Counted from the first letter of the stretch, positions 32,035-41,716 are shown. The stretch: DNA of 64,000 nt from Peribacillus cavernae (GCF_003989135.1 NZ_RYZZ01000005.1:124001-188000); one strand, 5' to 3'. A program made the numbers and translations. Notes: generated by a model not told the origin, from the letters alone.

Positions 32035-32091
32035 AGAAAAGCGGAAGCCCTTTTATTAAGTAGCTTTATATCCTGTGCGATGCTGGAGCTA
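32035..32091 (+). repeat. Decayed copy of the palindromic repeat family
   Basis: Left end AGAAAAGCGGAAGCCC and right end GCTGGAGCTA are recognisable, with TCCTGTGC between them, but the interior stems are lost. Located between the glyA terminator and upp. Confidence 0.55.
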
Positions 32092-32127
32092 AACGCCAGT
32101 CATGCTCTATTTAAAATCTATTATATA

Positions 32128-32160
32128 AAAAAGCCGTCTCCACACCGGGAAACGGCTTTT
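32128..32160 (-). terminator. Terminator of glyA
   Basis: AAAAGCCGT / ACGGCTTTT stem followed by T residues on the minus strand, immediately after the glyA stop. Confidence 0.75.
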
Positions 32161-32162
32161 GT

Positions 32163-33404
32163 TTAGAATGATGGATACAGTTCGTATTTCCCTGAAAGAG
32201 CTTCTACACGCTGTCTGGCTTCCTCCAGTTTTGATTCATCCTCATGGTTTTTGAGAACCAGCCCAATAATCGCTGCTATTTCGTCCATATCTTCCAACCC
32301 GAAGCCGCGCGTGGTCACAGCTGCGGTACCGATACGGATGCCGCTCGTCACAAACGGACTTTCCGTGTCGAAAGGAATGGTATTTTTATTAACAGTAATT
32401 CCGATATCATCTAGTGCTTTTTCGGCTATTTTGCCTGTCAGTTCAATCGAACGAAGATCCAATAATAGCAGGTGGTTATCTGTACCGCCGGAGACCAGGT
32501 CCAGACCTTCCTTTGTTAAGGCTTCGCCCAAACGGTTTGCGTTCTCGATGATCTGCTGTGAATATTGTTTGAAATCGTCCTGTAAAGCTTCGCCAAACGC
32601 GACAGCTTTAGCGGCAATTACATGCATCAATGGACCGCCCTGGATTCCAGGGAAAATCGATTTATCAATTTTCTTTGCGAATTCTTCTTTGCATAGAATC
32701 ATTCCACCGCGCGGGCCGCGCAGAGTTTTATGAGTGGTTGTCGTCACAAAGTCGGCAAAAGGCACTGGGTTTTGATGAAGACCTGACGCGACAAGTCCAG
32801 CAATGTGGGCCATATCCACCATTAGATAAGCGCCGACCTCATCCGCAATTTCCCGGAAGCGTTTAAAATCGATCTCACGCGGATAGGCGCTAGCTCCGGC
32901 AACAATTAGCTTAGGCTTATGCTGGCGCGCTTTTTCCAGCACATCGTTATAGTCGATTAACTGTTTTTCCTTGTCTACCCCGTATTCCACGAAATTATAT
33001 TGAACGCCGCTGAAGTTAACCGGGCTGCCGTGTGTTAAATGGCCGCCATGCGAAAGATTCATGCCAAGAACCGTATCCCCAGGTTCAAGAATCGTAAAGT
33101 ATACGGCCATGTTTGCCTGTGCGCCTGAGTGAGGCTGAACATTGACGTGTTCTGCACCGAAGATTTTCTTTGCACGGTCACGGGCCAAGTCTTCAACGAC
33201 ATCGACATATTCACAGCCGCCGTAGTAGCGTTTGCCGGGATAACCTTCTGCATACTTATTTGTTAAAACAGATCCTTGAGCTTCCATTATGGCTTCACTT
33301 ACAAAGTTTTCAGAAGCAATCAATTCGATCTTGCTTCGTTGGCGGCCTAATTCATCTTGGATAGCTTTAAAAACTTGTTCATCTTGCTTTGCTAAACGAT
33401 TCAT
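32163..33404 (-). CDS. glyA: Serine hydroxymethyltransferase
   Basis: 413 residues. This PLP enzyme interconverts serine and glycine with transfer of a one-carbon unit to tetrahydrofolate. The PLP lysine is Lys226 in [14 protein letters not shown]; the N-terminal [33 protein letters not shown] is intact. AGGAGG six bases before the ATG. An imperfect inverted pair of CGAAC half-sites about 140 bp upstream may be a PurR operator. Single gene. Confidence 0.97.
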   Translation of the reverse strand: MNRLAKQDEQVFKAIQDELGRQRSKIELIASENFVSEAIMEAQGSVLTNKYAEGYPGKRYYGGCEYVDVVEDLARDRAKKIFGAEHVNVQPHSGAQANMAVYFTILEPGDTVLGMNLSHGGHLTHGSPVNFSGVQYNFVEYGVDKEKQLIDYNDVLEKARQHKPKLIVAGASAYPREIDFKRFREIADEVGAYLMVDMAHIAGLVASGLHQNPVPFADFVTTTTHKTLRGPRGGMILCKEEFAKKIDKSIFPGIQGGPLMHVIAAKAVAFGEALQDDFKQYSQQIIENANRLGEALTKEGLDLVSGGTDNHLLLLDLRSIELTGKIAEKALDDIGITVNKNTIPFDTESPFVTSGIRIGTAAVTTRGFGLEDMDEIAAIIGLVLKNHEDESKLEEARQRVEALSGKYELYPSF

Positions 33405-33553
33405 TGGAATCCTCCTTCTGGTTTTCAGGTTTTTTATGTATATTTTTTAAAGGGAAAATACGTTGATAACCATTTTCCGAAAATTCTTCTCTATTTTAAC
33501 ACGTTCGTTCTGGTAACGGTAGTGGAAAAATGATGATTTATTCGAACATTATA

Positions 33554-33588
33554 GGAGAGTTATTTTTAAATCGTTCGTTTTTAGCGTG
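33554..33588. promoter_or_regulatory. Possible PurR operator upstream of glyA
   Basis: Divergent half-sites CGAAC and GTTCG separated by 25 bp; each surrounding 13-mer matches 11 of 13 positions of the PurBox. The spacing is two to three bases longer than in well-known B. subtilis sites, so this is only a candidate. Confidence 0.3.
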
Positions 33589-33627
33589 TATAAAATCATT
33601 TTCTGAGCGTCAATTGTGTTTTTTTTA

Positions 33628-33660
33628 CTAAAAAACCCTCTTCAGGAAAGGGCTTTTTAC
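33628..33660 (-). terminator. Terminator of ywlG
   Basis: Stem AAGCCCT / AGGGTTT on the minus strand followed by a T run, overlapping the ywlG stop codon. Confidence 0.65.
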
Positions 33661-34250
33661 ATACAGCTTTCGTTATCTTTTTGTTTTTCATAGACAGCCC
33701 TTAATCCGCCAATCAATTTCGGCCGCGTCTTCGCCATTGTCACATGGGCATGCCCAACTTCTTTAATCGTACTTCTGACCGGAACAGCTACCTGTTTGAG
33801 ATGCATCCCGATGAAGGTATCGCCGATATCAATGCCGGCATCTGCTTTAATATGCTCTACTACGACGGCATCTTCAATATGATTATAAGCATAAGCAGCC
33901 ATCGCACCCCCGGCTGTCCGGACTGGAACGACCGATACTTCCTCATATCCCCGGTTTTCTGCGATTTTGCGGGGAAGCACTAACGCCCGGTTGATATGCT
34001 CGCAACACTGAAAAGCAATTTGCACCCCTGTTTCCTTCTGCAACGAGATCAGTTCTTCGTAAATCATCCCCGCTACTTCCAGGGTTCCGTTTGTACCAAT
34101 ACGTTTTCCAGCCACTTCACTTGTACTGCAGCCGATCACCAACAACTTCCTGTCCGTTAATTGAGCTTCCGATTGAAACTCATGCAAAAGAGCATGAAGT
34201 TGTTCCTTCCATACCGCCAGTTCATTTGAAATAGATGTTTCGATCTCCAT
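33657..34250 (-). CDS. ywlG: YwlG, UPF0340 (DUF436) family protein
   Basis: 197 residues. Matches the TIGR01440/UPF0340 family by KLLVIGCSTSEVAGKRIGTNG, FQCCEHINRALVLPR, RTAGGAMAAYAYNHI and DAGIDIGDTFIGMHLKQVAVPVR. Cysteine and histidine residues in GCST and CCEH are conserved and could form an active site, but no reaction is known. Directly downstream of rpiB and ywlE, same order as in B. subtilis. Confidence 0.92.
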   Translation of the reverse strand: MEIETSISNELAVWKEQLHALLHEFQSEAQLTDRKLLVIGCSTSEVAGKRIGTNGTLEVAGMIYEELISLQKETGVQIAFQCCEHINRALVLPRKIAENRGYEEVSVVPVRTAGGAMAAYAYNHIEDAVVVEHIKADAGIDIGDTFIGMHLKQVAVPVRSTIKEVGHAHVTMAKTRPKLIGGLRAVYEKQKDNESCM

Positions 34251-34286
34251 GAAAAACTCATCCTTCCTGGGATCATGTATAAAAGT

Positions 34287-34733
34287 TTACAGATTCTTTT
34301 CCTCATAATCAGCTATTTTGCCGATCCGATTCGCATGCCGGCCAGCCTCGAATTCAGAAGTTAGCCATGTTTGGGCGATCTCTCTGGCAAGGCCTGGTCC
34401 AATGACCCGTTCACCCATCGCAAGAACATTGCTGTCATTATGCTGGCGCGTTAATTTTGCGCTATAAACATCATGGACAAGCGCACAGCGGATTCCCTTT
34501 ACCTTATTTGCAGAAATGGACATGCCGATTCCTGTTCCGCAAATTAAGATTCCTTTATCAAACTCGCCTCGAGCCACTTTTTCAGCTACTGGCAGTGCAT
34601 AATCCGGATAGTCCACTGAGGTTTCACACTCACAGCCGAAATCCTCATATTGAATGCCAAGCTCGTCCATCAATTTCTTGATTTCCTCACGAATATTCAT
34701 CCCGCCATGATCAGATGCAATCGCTACCTTCAT
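34287..34733 (-). CDS. rpiB: Ribose-5-phosphate isomerase B
   Basis: 148 residues. Interconverts ribose 5-phosphate and ribulose 5-phosphate in the pentose phosphate pathway. RpiB features: IASDHGGMNIREEIKKL, the catalytic cysteine region GILICGTGIGMSISANKVKGIRCALVHD and HNDSNVLAMGERVIG. GGAGG eight bases before the ATG. Known as ywlF in B. subtilis. Confidence 0.95.
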   Translation of the reverse strand: MKVAIASDHGGMNIREEIKKLMDELGIQYEDFGCECETSVDYPDYALPVAEKVARGEFDKGILICGTGIGMSISANKVKGIRCALVHDVYSAKLTRQHNDSNVLAMGERVIGPGLAREIAQTWLTSEFEAGRHANRIGKIADYEEKNL

Positions 34734-34792
34734 AGATATGCTCCTCCTTTTGAACCCGTCCAGTTTATTTTATCATACCTTATTTAGCTTCT

Positions 34793-35236
34793 TCAAAACG
34801 TTAACTTTTTAATTAGCTGGTTAATCAAACCAGTAAGCTCTACGAAAGTTTCATTATAGGTTTTCTGGGATCCTCCAAACGGATCGGAAACGTCTCGATC
34901 TTTTATATCAGGAAAAATAAATTCTTTTAAGGTAAACATTTTTTCAATTGCTTTTGGATAGGAAGCCATAACCAGCGATTTGTGCGCTTCCGTCATTGTA
35001 AATATATGGGTAGACCAATCAATATTGTTTTCTGTTAAGGGCAACGATGAGTGATGGTGCCTGATTGAATTCTCCGCTAACACGTTTTTTGCATATAGCG
35101 AGGCATCCTGGCCGACTGCCGCGAACACGCCAGCGGATTTCACTTCAATGCCGGGAATATTCCTGTTCTTCAAAATCGCTTCCGCCATCGGACTTCTGCA
35201 CGTATTTCCTGTACAAATAAATAAAACTCGAATCAT
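34793..35236 (-). CDS. ywlE: Protein-arginine phosphatase YwlE
   Basis: 147 residues, low-molecular-weight phosphatase fold. It removes phosphate from arginine residues placed by McsB and so opposes ClpCP targeting. The P-loop is CTGNTCRS (Cys8 to Ser15); Thr12 in place of the usual Ile/Val is the residue that makes YwlE specific for phosphoarginine. The general acid aspartate is in DRDVSDPFGGS. Located between rpiB and mntP as in B. subtilis; no mcsB is in this window. Confidence 0.93.
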   Translation of the reverse strand: MIRVLFICTGNTCRSPMAEAILKNRNIPGIEVKSAGVFAAVGQDASLYAKNVLAENSIRHHHSSLPLTENNIDWSTHIFTMTEAHKSLVMASYPKAIEKMFTLKEFIFPDIKDRDVSDPFGGSQKTYNETFVELTGLINQLIKKLTF

Positions 35237-35390
35237 GAAGTTCTGCCTCCTTTCTGCCCATTATAATTCAAAAGCTGCAAATTCTATAGCCATCTTTTGT
35301 TGTTCCGATCTAAAGGATCAGATCATATCCTTCATGACTCAAGAAAATTTCCGCAACGGCCTTTTCCTGTTGAAAAAAACTAACCTATGG

Positions 35391-35412
35391 AAAAAACCCC
35401 AAAAAGGGGCCT
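35391..35412 (-). terminator. Terminator of mntP
   Basis: CCCC-TTTTT-GGGG hairpin followed by six T residues on the minus strand, six bases after the stop. The stem is short. Confidence 0.55.
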
Positions 35413-35417
35413 TAAAA

Positions 35418-35963
35418 TTAAACAGTAAATAACAGCTTCAGCCCGAATGCAAAAAGGATACTTCCGCCCAGCACTTCACTGTACACACCGAAAAGTCCTT
35501 GTACCTTCCTGCCGGCCAGTAGCCCCAACCATGTTAGAATAGTCGCTGCAAAACCAAAGCACGCGATCGAAAGTACCGTTTTTGCTCCATAAATCCCAAG
35601 CGTTAAACCAACCGAAAAGCTGTCCAAGCTTACACTAAGGGCAAAGATAAACAAGCCCATTCCGACTGGAGCAAGCAGCGAGCCTTCATCGCCCTTGATA
35701 CCCGAAATAAACATTTGCAGCCCAAGGATTAAAAGCAAAATACCGCCGGCGTAAGACGCAAAGGTTCCAAACTGGCTTGAAAGAAAGCGGCCGGCCACGA
35801 TCCCAAGCAAAGGCATCCATATATGAAAAAAGCCGACTGTCAATCCAATGAAGAAGACCTGTTTAAGCCTTAGTTTAAACATCCCCATTCCTAGTCCAAC
35901 AGAAAAGGCATCCATTCCAAGCGCAAACGCCATCAGCATTAATGTAAGCAATTCTCCAGCCAT
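35418..35963 (-). CDS. mntP: Manganese efflux pump MntP
   Basis: 181 residues, six membrane helices. MntP exports Mn(II). Both inverted repeats carry the acidic signature: [15 protein letters not shown] near the N-terminus and [15 protein letters not shown] in the middle. It corresponds to ywlD in B. subtilis. GAGG precedes the ATG. I saw no Mn riboswitch in the 85-bp gap to ywlC. Confidence 0.93.
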   Translation of the reverse strand: MAGELLTLMLMAFALGMDAFSVGLGMGMFKLRLKQVFFIGLTVGFFHIWMPLLGIVAGRFLSSQFGTFASYAGGILLLILGLQMFISGIKGDEGSLLAPVGMGLFIFALSVSLDSFSVGLTLGIYGAKTVLSIACFGFAATILTWLGLLAGRKVQGLFGVYSEVLGGSILFAFGLKLLFTV

Positions 35964-36048
35964 GTACTAAAACCTCTCTTCCCTTGGACGTGCTCACTTC
36001 ATGTTATGCATGTCCACTGGGAAATAGAAGTTGATGGAAGAAAGTCGA

Positions 36049-37095
36049 CTACATCTGTTTTACCACCTCGTGTCCCGCTGCCTTTAGCAGTCTGTTCATG
36101 ATCGCCTCACCGATACCCGTCACCGGGAAAACCTCGCCAAAAATGAAATCCGCCTCGAGTTCATCGAATTTCCGCAATGTATCGTATAAGCCCGTAGCTA
36201 CTGTGTATAAATCACTCGACGTACCGGGTGCTAAAATATAATCTGCCTTGATCTCATTTTCATGTTCTTTTGCGATAAATACTCCGACCTTTAAGCCTTG
36301 TAATTTCTTTTCATCAATCAATTCCTGCATGAAGGATAGATTTCCATCCACTAATATAAAGGGCGCCTTTGGTGCATAATGGGTGTATTTCATGCCGGGC
36401 GATTTTGGAGCGGCGGCCTTATTTTTTAAAGCTGCATCTACTCTAACCTCGCCAATCACCGCCTCGATTTCTTCCCGGGTCACACCGCCTGGCCGAAGGA
36501 TGACCGGGGTATTCTCTGTACAATCCAGCACGGTCGACTCGACCCCGATTCCCGTTGCCCCTCCGTCTACTATCGCCGCAATTTTGCCGCTTAAGTCATC
36601 CTTCACATGCTGGGCAGTTGTCGGGCTTGGCCGTCCGGATGTATTGGCACTGGGAGCGGCAATTGGAAGGCCGCTTTCCTGTATGAGACACAAGGCCACC
36701 GGATGATCCGGCATCCTGATAGCGACAGTTTCAAGGCCTGCTGTTACCAGGTCCGATAACTTCCCTTGTTTTTTATTAAAGATCAAGGTGAGCGGTCCCG
36801 GCCAAAAGGCCTCAATTAATCTCTCAGCTTGTCCGGGAACATCCTCTACCAATTCATCAAGCTGTGTTCTGGATGCAATGTGGACAATCAACGGGTTATC
36901 GCCCGGACGCCCTTTTGCCATAAAGACTTTTTTTACCGCTTCATCACTTTTCGCGTTTGCGCCAAGTCCATATACCGTTTCTGTCGGGAACGCAACCACT
37001 TCATTTCTTATTAACATCTGTGTGGATTGTGTAATTTGCGGGTAATTTCGTAAGTTATCCACATTTTTATCCACTGTCCAGAATTCCGTTTTCAC
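36049..37095 (-). CDS. ywlC: Threonylcarbamoyl-AMP synthase (Sua5/YwlC)
   Basis: 348 residues from a GTG at 37093-37095, six bases after AAGGTG; this gives MKTEFWTVD, matching the B. subtilis start. A TTG 15 bp upstream is less likely. It makes threonylcarbamoyl-AMP for the t6A37 modification of tRNA. The YrdC domain (about 20-210) has VVAFPTETVYGLGANAKSDEAVKKVF and PIAAPSANTSGRPSPTTAQHV; the C-terminal Sua5 domain follows a PKSPGMKYTHYAPKAP linker. The codons for VDKNVDN at the N-terminus themselves form two DnaA-box sequences. Confidence 0.95.
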   Translation of the reverse strand: MKTEFWTVDKNVDNLRNYPQITQSTQMLIRNEVVAFPTETVYGLGANAKSDEAVKKVFMAKGRPGDNPLIVHIASRTQLDELVEDVPGQAERLIEAFWPGPLTLIFNKKQGKLSDLVTAGLETVAIRMPDHPVALCLIQESGLPIAAPSANTSGRPSPTTAQHVKDDLSGKIAAIVDGGATGIGVESTVLDCTENTPVILRPGGVTREEIEAVIGEVRVDAALKNKAAAPKSPGMKYTHYAPKAPFILVDGNLSFMQELIDEKKLQGLKVGVFIAKEHENEIKADYILAPGTSSDLYTVATGLYDTLRKFDELEADFIFGEVFPVTGIGEAIMNRLLKAAGHEVVKQM

Positions 37096-37285
37096 TATAG
37101 ACACCTTCAATCACTTTCATGTTACTGGCGGACCAGAAACCCTATATTATCATAACAATATAATCCTTATTCGATATATCGCAGAAAGCTTCTTAGGAAA
37201 GTATAAAATAAGGAAAAAGTGAAAACAAGTTTTATCCACAGATTGTGGGTAAAACAATACATTCTGTGGATAAATTTGTGGATAT
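37055..37285. promoter_or_regulatory. DnaA-box cluster upstream of ywlC
   Basis: Perfect TTATCCACA or its complement at 37055-37063, 37232-37240 and 37265-37273, with one-mismatch copies at 37067-37075, 37244-37252 and 37277-37285. Two more perfect boxes lie at 37884-37903. Confidence 0.7.
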
Positions 37286-37355
37286 ATTAATTGTTTTTAC
37301 TTAAACGGAAAGATATCTCCAACCTTTACCTTTTGTGTCAAAAGATAAGTAGTCA

Positions 37356-37796
37356 TCATAGCGGGCGGTACAGAAACTGACAGTCATCCATACCTATCAA
37401 CTTCTTTCCGTGCTCAGAAGCGTAAAAGACTGTCGGCAGCTCCAGTGGCTCTACCTTCTTGAAACCAAGTGCTTCAAAGAGTTGAAGAGAACTCTGTTTC
37501 GTGGCTAAATAGACGCTGTGAAGCTCATGTTTTTTCGCGACCAGCAAAATCTGCTGCAGCAAGGCAGGGATTTTTTCATACGGAAAAGATGGATTGAAAA
37601 CGAACGACCTGAGCAGCCCAATATTTTTAATTGGTTCAATGCCTACCGCAGCAACCATCTTTCCTTCCGCATCACGGGCCAACAAGTAATATTCAAATTT
37701 ACTTTTTACTCCTTCTGTGCTCACATTCGCTCCTGCCAAAAACTGCACCAGTTCATGAACATCCTTTTCTTCCGCTTGTTGAAAATCAGATGCCAT
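37356..37796 (-). CDS. ywlB: GNAT-family acetyltransferase-like protein YwlB
   Basis: 146 residues, one GNAT domain: ARDAEGKMVAAVGIEP, the core strand LLRSFVFNPSFPYEKIPALLQQILLVAKKHELHSVYLATKQSSLQLFEALGFKKVEP. The acetyl-CoA pyrophosphate loop is weak (no clean Q/RxxGxG/A), so the activity is uncertain; the domain resembles the short ArgA-type group. GGGGAG ten bases before the ATG. DnaA boxes flank the gene on both sides. Confidence 0.85.
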   Translation of the reverse strand: MASDFQQAEEKDVHELVQFLAGANVSTEGVKSKFEYYLLARDAEGKMVAAVGIEPIKNIGLLRSFVFNPSFPYEKIPALLQQILLVAKKHELHSVYLATKQSSLQLFEALGFKKVEPLELPTVFYASEHGKKLIGMDDCQFLYRPL

Positions 37797-37883
37797 AGTC
37801 TATCATCTCCCCTATTTTCTATCATCTCTAGTAATAGGTATATGAGAGAGACTGTGGTCTAGAACATTTTTATTGACGGAATT

Positions 37884-37903
37884 TGTGGATAAATTGTGGA
37901 TAA
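37884..37903. promoter_or_regulatory. Two adjacent DnaA boxes between ywlB and spoIIR
   Basis: TGTGGATAA occurs twice, at 37884-37892 and 37895-37903, in the same orientation with an 11-bp repeat distance. Confidence 0.65.
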
Positions 37904-37955
37904 ATATACTCATTAATTAATGAAATGCTCTTGTTTACTAAAAAGTGACATTGCA

Positions 37956-38753
37956 TTAAAAAATCTCGGAAAATAGCTCCGCCACGAATGACTTCACGAC
38001 GACTGGCGATTCATCTCGGCTTACATAAATCTGTTTTTCCTTTTCTGAATTCCGTTCTAAAATCCGTTCTGATTCCAGTTCCGCTTGCTTCGCGTTTGAG
38101 ACTATTACTGGTTCACTGTTTTTTTTACTTTTTACCGTTTTGACCTTTGCTTCATCTTCTTTAATAGCGTTTTTCTTTTCTCCGTTTTGTTGCTCTGAGT
38201 GGATTTCATTTGTATTTTCCTCCTCATACGGGCTCTTGCTTACTGCTGTTCCGTTTGAAAAATCCAGGAAGCAAAGGGGCGGGAACAATACACACCACCA
38301 ATTGGCGCCTTCCCCTTTACCGAGGGTTATCACGATCGCTTCATATTCACCAGCCGGATAAAGATATTGCCCGTAGAGCTTTGTCGGGAACTCCGCTTTG
38401 CCGAAATTCACTTTCACCTTCTGGTCAATACCCTGTTCATCAACAATTTTTTCCGCTGTTTGCTGGATATCTGGCAGATGGGATTTAATGACTTTTTTGG
38501 CTTCTTTCAATGAAGTCAGGTCTTCCACCCAGCCTGTAATATTTTGATTCACTTCATCCCTGATCAGGCGTTTGACATCCTGATCTGCTTTTTTATCGCT
38601 GTTTGCGAGGATGCGAAGCCGGATTGCTTCTTTAGGAATGATTACTGTCTCTTCCGTTTTTGCGGCACTTTCAACTTTTGGCATATATATACTTAAAATC
38701 GTCCCGATTGTTAAGATTAATAGATAGGCAATCGATAAATACTTTTTATTCAT
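37956..38753 (-). CDS. spoIIR: Forespore-secreted signalling protein SpoIIR
   Basis: 265 residues from the ATG at 38751-38753, with GGGAGG nine bases upstream (an in-frame GTG is part of that site). SpoIIR is exported by the forespore and triggers SpoIIGA to process pro-sigma-E. It has an N-terminal hydrophobic segment (about 5-25), then IRLRILANSDKKADQDVKRLIRDEVN and ANWWCVLFPPLCFLDFS, the core signatures. The C-terminal third is a charged extension with many Lys/Glu, longer than in B. subtilis. A near-consensus sigma-F promoter lies just upstream. Confidence 0.95.
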   Translation of the reverse strand: MNKKYLSIAYLLILTIGTILSIYMPKVESAAKTEETVIIPKEAIRLRILANSDKKADQDVKRLIRDEVNQNITGWVEDLTSLKEAKKVIKSHLPDIQQTAEKIVDEQGIDQKVKVNFGKAEFPTKLYGQYLYPAGEYEAIVITLGKGEGANWWCVLFPPLCFLDFSNGTAVSKSPYEEENTNEIHSEQQNGEKKNAIKEDEAKVKTVKSKKNSEPVIVSNAKQAELESERILERNSEKEKQIYVSRDESPVVVKSFVAELFSEIF

Positions 38754-38779
38754 GTCAATTCTCCTCCCCTGCACAAATA

Positions 38780-38809
38780 CAGTCTCGCCAGCTTGCCTGT
38801 ATCCTAAAC
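38780..38809 (-). promoter_or_regulatory. Candidate sigma-F promoter of spoIIR
   Basis: -35 GTTTA (38805-38809, one mismatch to GYATA), 15-bp spacer, -10 GGCGAGACTG (38780-38789), a full match to GGNNANANTR. It lies 26 bp upstream of the ATG. Confidence 0.6.
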
Positions 38810-38830
38810 TAGTAAAATCATTTATTTTAA

Positions 38831-38842
38831 GAAAAGCGGCCT
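38831..38842 (+). repeat. Possible remnant of the repeat family
   Basis: GAAAAGCGGCC resembles the left end of the repeats and abuts the prmC terminator. Too short to be certain. Confidence 0.3.
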
Positions 38843-38845
38843 AAT

Positions 38846-38886
38846 AAAAAAGGATTTGGCCCCCGAAGAGGACCAAATCCTTTTTC
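38846..38886. terminator. Bidirectional terminator of prfA-prmC
   Basis: AAAAAGGATTTGG / CCAAATCCTTTTT, a 13-bp stem with A and T tracts on both sides. Confidence 0.85.
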
Positions 38887-38887
38887 A

Positions 38888-39757
38888 TCATCTTATCTCT
38901 GCAAACACCATGCGGTCTTTTCCATTTATGTCAAATTCAATCGACACAGCCGCACCTGGAAAAGTATCCTGGAGCATATCGGCGACAGCCTCTCCTTGCC
39001 CTGCTCCTATTTCAAATCCTATCAAGCCGGGCTGCTTGACCACCTGCGGCAGTTCTACCATGAAACGCCGGTAAAAATCGAGTCCGTCTGTTCCGGCAAA
39101 TAAAGCCATGTGCGGCTCATGCCCGGTAACCACGACAGACATTGATTCCTTATCAGAATCAGGAATATAAGGCGGATTGGACAATATGATATCTAGCTTA
39201 CGGTTGCTTTCGATAAAAGGCTGCAGCAAATCACCCTGTACGAAAGTCACGTCAGCTTCAAGCTTTCTTGCATTAAGCCGGGCGACATCAAGAGAAACTT
39301 CGGCAATATCTGTTGCCATGACAGTCAACAAATCCGGTTTTTCAAGCTTCATCGTAATTGCAATTGCTCCGCTCCCTGTCCCTATATCGGCTAATTTCAG
39401 TCTTTTTTTACTGGGCAGTTTTGAAACTTTCTTAAGCGTATGGTAAATGAGCTCTTCCGTTTCCGGACGCGGAATCAGTACTTGTTTATTCACGATAAAA
39501 GCACGTCCGTAAAATTCTTCTGTGCCAATAATATGCTGGACAGGCGTACCGGATACATGGAGCTCTACCGCCTTTTGAAATTCTTCGGCGGTTTCCGCAG
39601 GAAGGATGGTCTGTAAATTAGCAAATAGCTGTGACCTGTTCATGTTCAATAAGTGCTTTAACAAAATCTCTCCTGCATTTTCATCCCTGTCGTTTGCCAT
39701 TAAAAAAGAAGAAGCCCATTTCAGGGCTTCGTATACCTTTGTGAACGAATTATTCAT
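38888..39757 (-). CDS. prmC: Release-factor glutamine methyltransferase PrmC
   Basis: 289 residues from the ATG at 39755-39757. PrmC methylates the glutamine of the GGQ motif in PrfA and PrfB. SAM motif [15 protein letters not shown] and the substrate-glutamine motif NPPYIPDSD are intact. The start overlaps the prfA 3' end by 8 bp and no strong ribosome site precedes it, so translation is probably coupled to prfA; a longer frame beginning with TTG inside prfA was rejected. B. subtilis PrmC is 288 residues. Confidence 0.94.
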   Translation of the reverse strand: MNNSFTKVYEALKWASSFLMANDRDENAGEILLKHLLNMNRSQLFANLQTILPAETAEEFQKAVELHVSGTPVQHIIGTEEFYGRAFIVNKQVLIPRPETEELIYHTLKKVSKLPSKKRLKLADIGTGSGAIAITMKLEKPDLLTVMATDIAEVSLDVARLNARKLEADVTFVQGDLLQPFIESNRKLDIILSNPPYIPDSDKESMSVVVTGHEPHMALFAGTDGLDFYRRFMVELPQVVKQPGLIGFEIGAGQGEAVADMLQDTFPGAAVSIEFDINGKDRMVFAEIR

Positions 39758-40820
39758 CCGCGTTTTGCAGCCTGGAAGATTGATCTTCAACAATTAAGGC
39801 GTCAATGATTTCATCAAGCTTCCCTTCGATAATCTGATCGAGCTTTTGGATCGTCAGACCGATACGATGGTCAGTCACGCGGTTTTGCGGGAAGTTATAA
39901 GTACGAATACGTTCCGAACGGTCTCCTGTCCCAACAGCAAGCTTGCGGTTTTGGTCGTATTCTGCCTGGGCCTCCCGCTGGAACTTATCGTAAACACGGG
40001 CGCGCAGGATCTTCATTGCTTTTTCTTTATTTTTGATCTGTGATTTTTCATCCTGCATGGATACGACCGTCCCGGTCGGAAGATGCGTAAGACGGACGGC
40101 AGACATCGTTGTATTAACACTTTGGCCGCCCGGTCCGCTGGAAGCGAATGTATCCACACGGATATCCTTTTCATGGATTTCCACTTCCACTTCCTCAGCT
40201 TCAGGAAGCACCGCTACTGTCGCTGTCGAAGTATGAATGCGGCCGCCTGATTCCGTTTCCGGTACACGCTGAACACGGTGTGCACCATTTTCGAACTTCA
40301 GCTTAGAATAGGCACCGTTCCCGTTTATCATGAAGATGATTTCTTTAAATCCGCCCAAACCGGTAGGGTTCGAATCCATCACATCAATTTTCCAGCCCTG
40401 TACCTCCGCAAAACGGCTGTACATTCGGTAAAGGCTTCCTGCAAAAAGGGCTGCCTCGTCCCCGCCGGCTGCTCCGCGAATTTCCATGATTACGTTTTTA
40501 TCATCGTTAGGGTCTTTTGGAATAAGAAGGATCTTTAGCTTTTCTTCGAGCGAGTTGATGTTCTCCTGGAGCTCATTCAACTCTTCCTTGACCATTTCAC
40601 GCATGTCCGGATCCAGCTTTTCTTCAAGCATTGCTTTGGCATCCTGGTATTGGTCGTGCACTTCCTTATATTCCTTATACGTTTGTGCGGTCTCCTGGAT
40701 ATCAGATTGCTCCTTGGAGTAATCCCTTAGCTTTCTGGAGTCGTTAATAATCTCAGGATCACTCAATAATTCATTCAATTTTTCATATCTATCTTCTACA
40801 GCCTGTAAACGATCTAACAC
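39750..40820 (-). CDS. prfA: Peptide chain release factor 1
   Basis: 356 residues, identical in length to B. subtilis PrfA, from a GTG at 40818-40820; an earlier GTG in frame is part of the GAGGTG ribosome site. It recognises UAA and UAG. The peptidyl-tRNA-hydrolysis motif [16 protein letters not shown] is at about residue 232, and the codon-recognition PxT region ([26 protein letters not shown]) is visible. Forms a two-gene unit with prmC. Confidence 0.97.
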   Translation of the reverse strand: MLDRLQAVEDRYEKLNELLSDPEIINDSRKLRDYSKEQSDIQETAQTYKEYKEVHDQYQDAKAMLEEKLDPDMREMVKEELNELQENINSLEEKLKILLIPKDPNDDKNVIMEIRGAAGGDEAALFAGSLYRMYSRFAEVQGWKIDVMDSNPTGLGGFKEIIFMINGNGAYSKLKFENGAHRVQRVPETESGGRIHTSTATVAVLPEAEEVEVEIHEKDIRVDTFASSGPGGQSVNTTMSAVRLTHLPTGTVVSMQDEKSQIKNKEKAMKILRARVYDKFQREAQAEYDQNRKLAVGTGDRSERIRTYNFPQNRVTDHRIGLTIQKLDQIIEGKLDEIIDALIVEDQSSRLQNADE

Positions 40821-40904
40821 GTTATTCACCTCGTCGGTTTAAAACTTATCCATAACATGTTAATTATAGTATAGGTGAATGAACAACGTCAAAGCCATTC
40901 AAGA

Positions 40905-41360
40905 TTAATCTTCACCAGCAGGTTCCATGTTGACTTCAATGTTATACCTCGGAAGCGCTTCCGTAAGCATGCGCTTTATCCGCTTTCTCTCTTGTTTTCT
41001 TTGTTCATCGGAATCAATTTTTCCATTGTCATGGATAGTGACACTAAGGCTATTGCCCTTCTGCCAGACTCCTCCTGCTTCATATTCTGTATTCGCCTCA
41101 ATAATCTGTCTGGCCTTCTGCACTTCAGATCCGGTGTTTGGCGTGACATTCGAATTGCTTCCAGGAGTATTTAACAGCTGGTCAGACGGTTGTTCGACAG
41201 CATCGTTATTGTCGTTTACTGCCCTTCCCGGTTTATTGGAAATGAGAGTTGTCCCATTTTTCGTTTCCTCTCCATAGCCTGCTTCTCTATCTTCGTTCGT
41301 GCTACAGCCTGCTATCACAGTTAAAATGACAGCCGCACAAAATAGCATCCCTTTTCTCAT
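40905..41360 (-). CDS. Lipoprotein of unknown function
   Basis: 151 residues from the ATG at 41358-41360, eight bases after AGGAGGT. The signal MRKGMLFCAAVILTVIAGCS ends in a lipobox with Cys19. The mature part has a low-complexity linker (Asn, Gly, Ser, Pro; about 20-75) and a C-terminal mixed domain of about 75 residues (KARQIIEANTEYEAGG ... LPRYNIEVNMEPAGED) with a strongly basic helix. The domain is reminiscent of YhcN/YlaJ spore lipoproteins but I cannot confirm this. It lies upstream of prfA in the same direction, about 85 bp apart. Confidence 0.75.
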   Translation of the reverse strand: MRKGMLFCAAVILTVIAGCSTNEDREAGYGEETKNGTTLISNKPGRAVNDNNDAVEQPSDQLLNTPGSNSNVTPNTGSEVQKARQIIEANTEYEAGGVWQKGNSLSVTIHDNGKIDSDEQRKQERKRIKRMLTEALPRYNIEVNMEPAGED

Positions 41361-41522
41361 ATGGATTGCACCTCCTGACATTAGCATTCCCTATTCAAAA
41401 AGGATGTTGCAAAAATGTCAGGTCCGGATAAACTTCCTGCATCTATTCTGGACTTCGAGCAGCGGCCTCAGGTTATGGTGGGTTCTTGATTTCGGTGACA
41501 AAAAACAAAGTTTCGGTGATAA

Positions 41523-41700
41523 GAACAAAAGCGCAAGCGCCTTGTTCAGCCCAGACAAGCATAAGACGAGCATCTGTATGGGGAGCGGTTTTCTCCCCAT
41601 CTGATGATTGGCTTATGACCTCGATGGGCTAGGCGCTGGAGCTGGATGCAGATAACCACAATTAAGTTATCCACATAAAATTAAATCTGTAGTTTCCTTA
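41523..41700 (+). repeat. Nested-palindrome repeat, copy B (3' side of tdk)
   Basis: GAACAAAAGCGCAAGCGCC left end, CAGCCC/GGGCTA, CATAAG/CTTATG, tip stem ATGGGGAG/TCTCCCCAT, and right end GGCGCTGGAGCTGGATG. The flank, including a perfect TTATCCACA at 41667-41675, is also shared with copy C, so copies B and C are direct repeats around tdk. Confidence 0.85.
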
Positions 41701-41716
41701 GTTTTCTATAAATAAA

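Noticed and set aside
35964-36048. Manganese riboswitch upstream of mntP
   Set aside because: The gap is only 85 bp and shows no yybP-ykoY-like structure or terminator.
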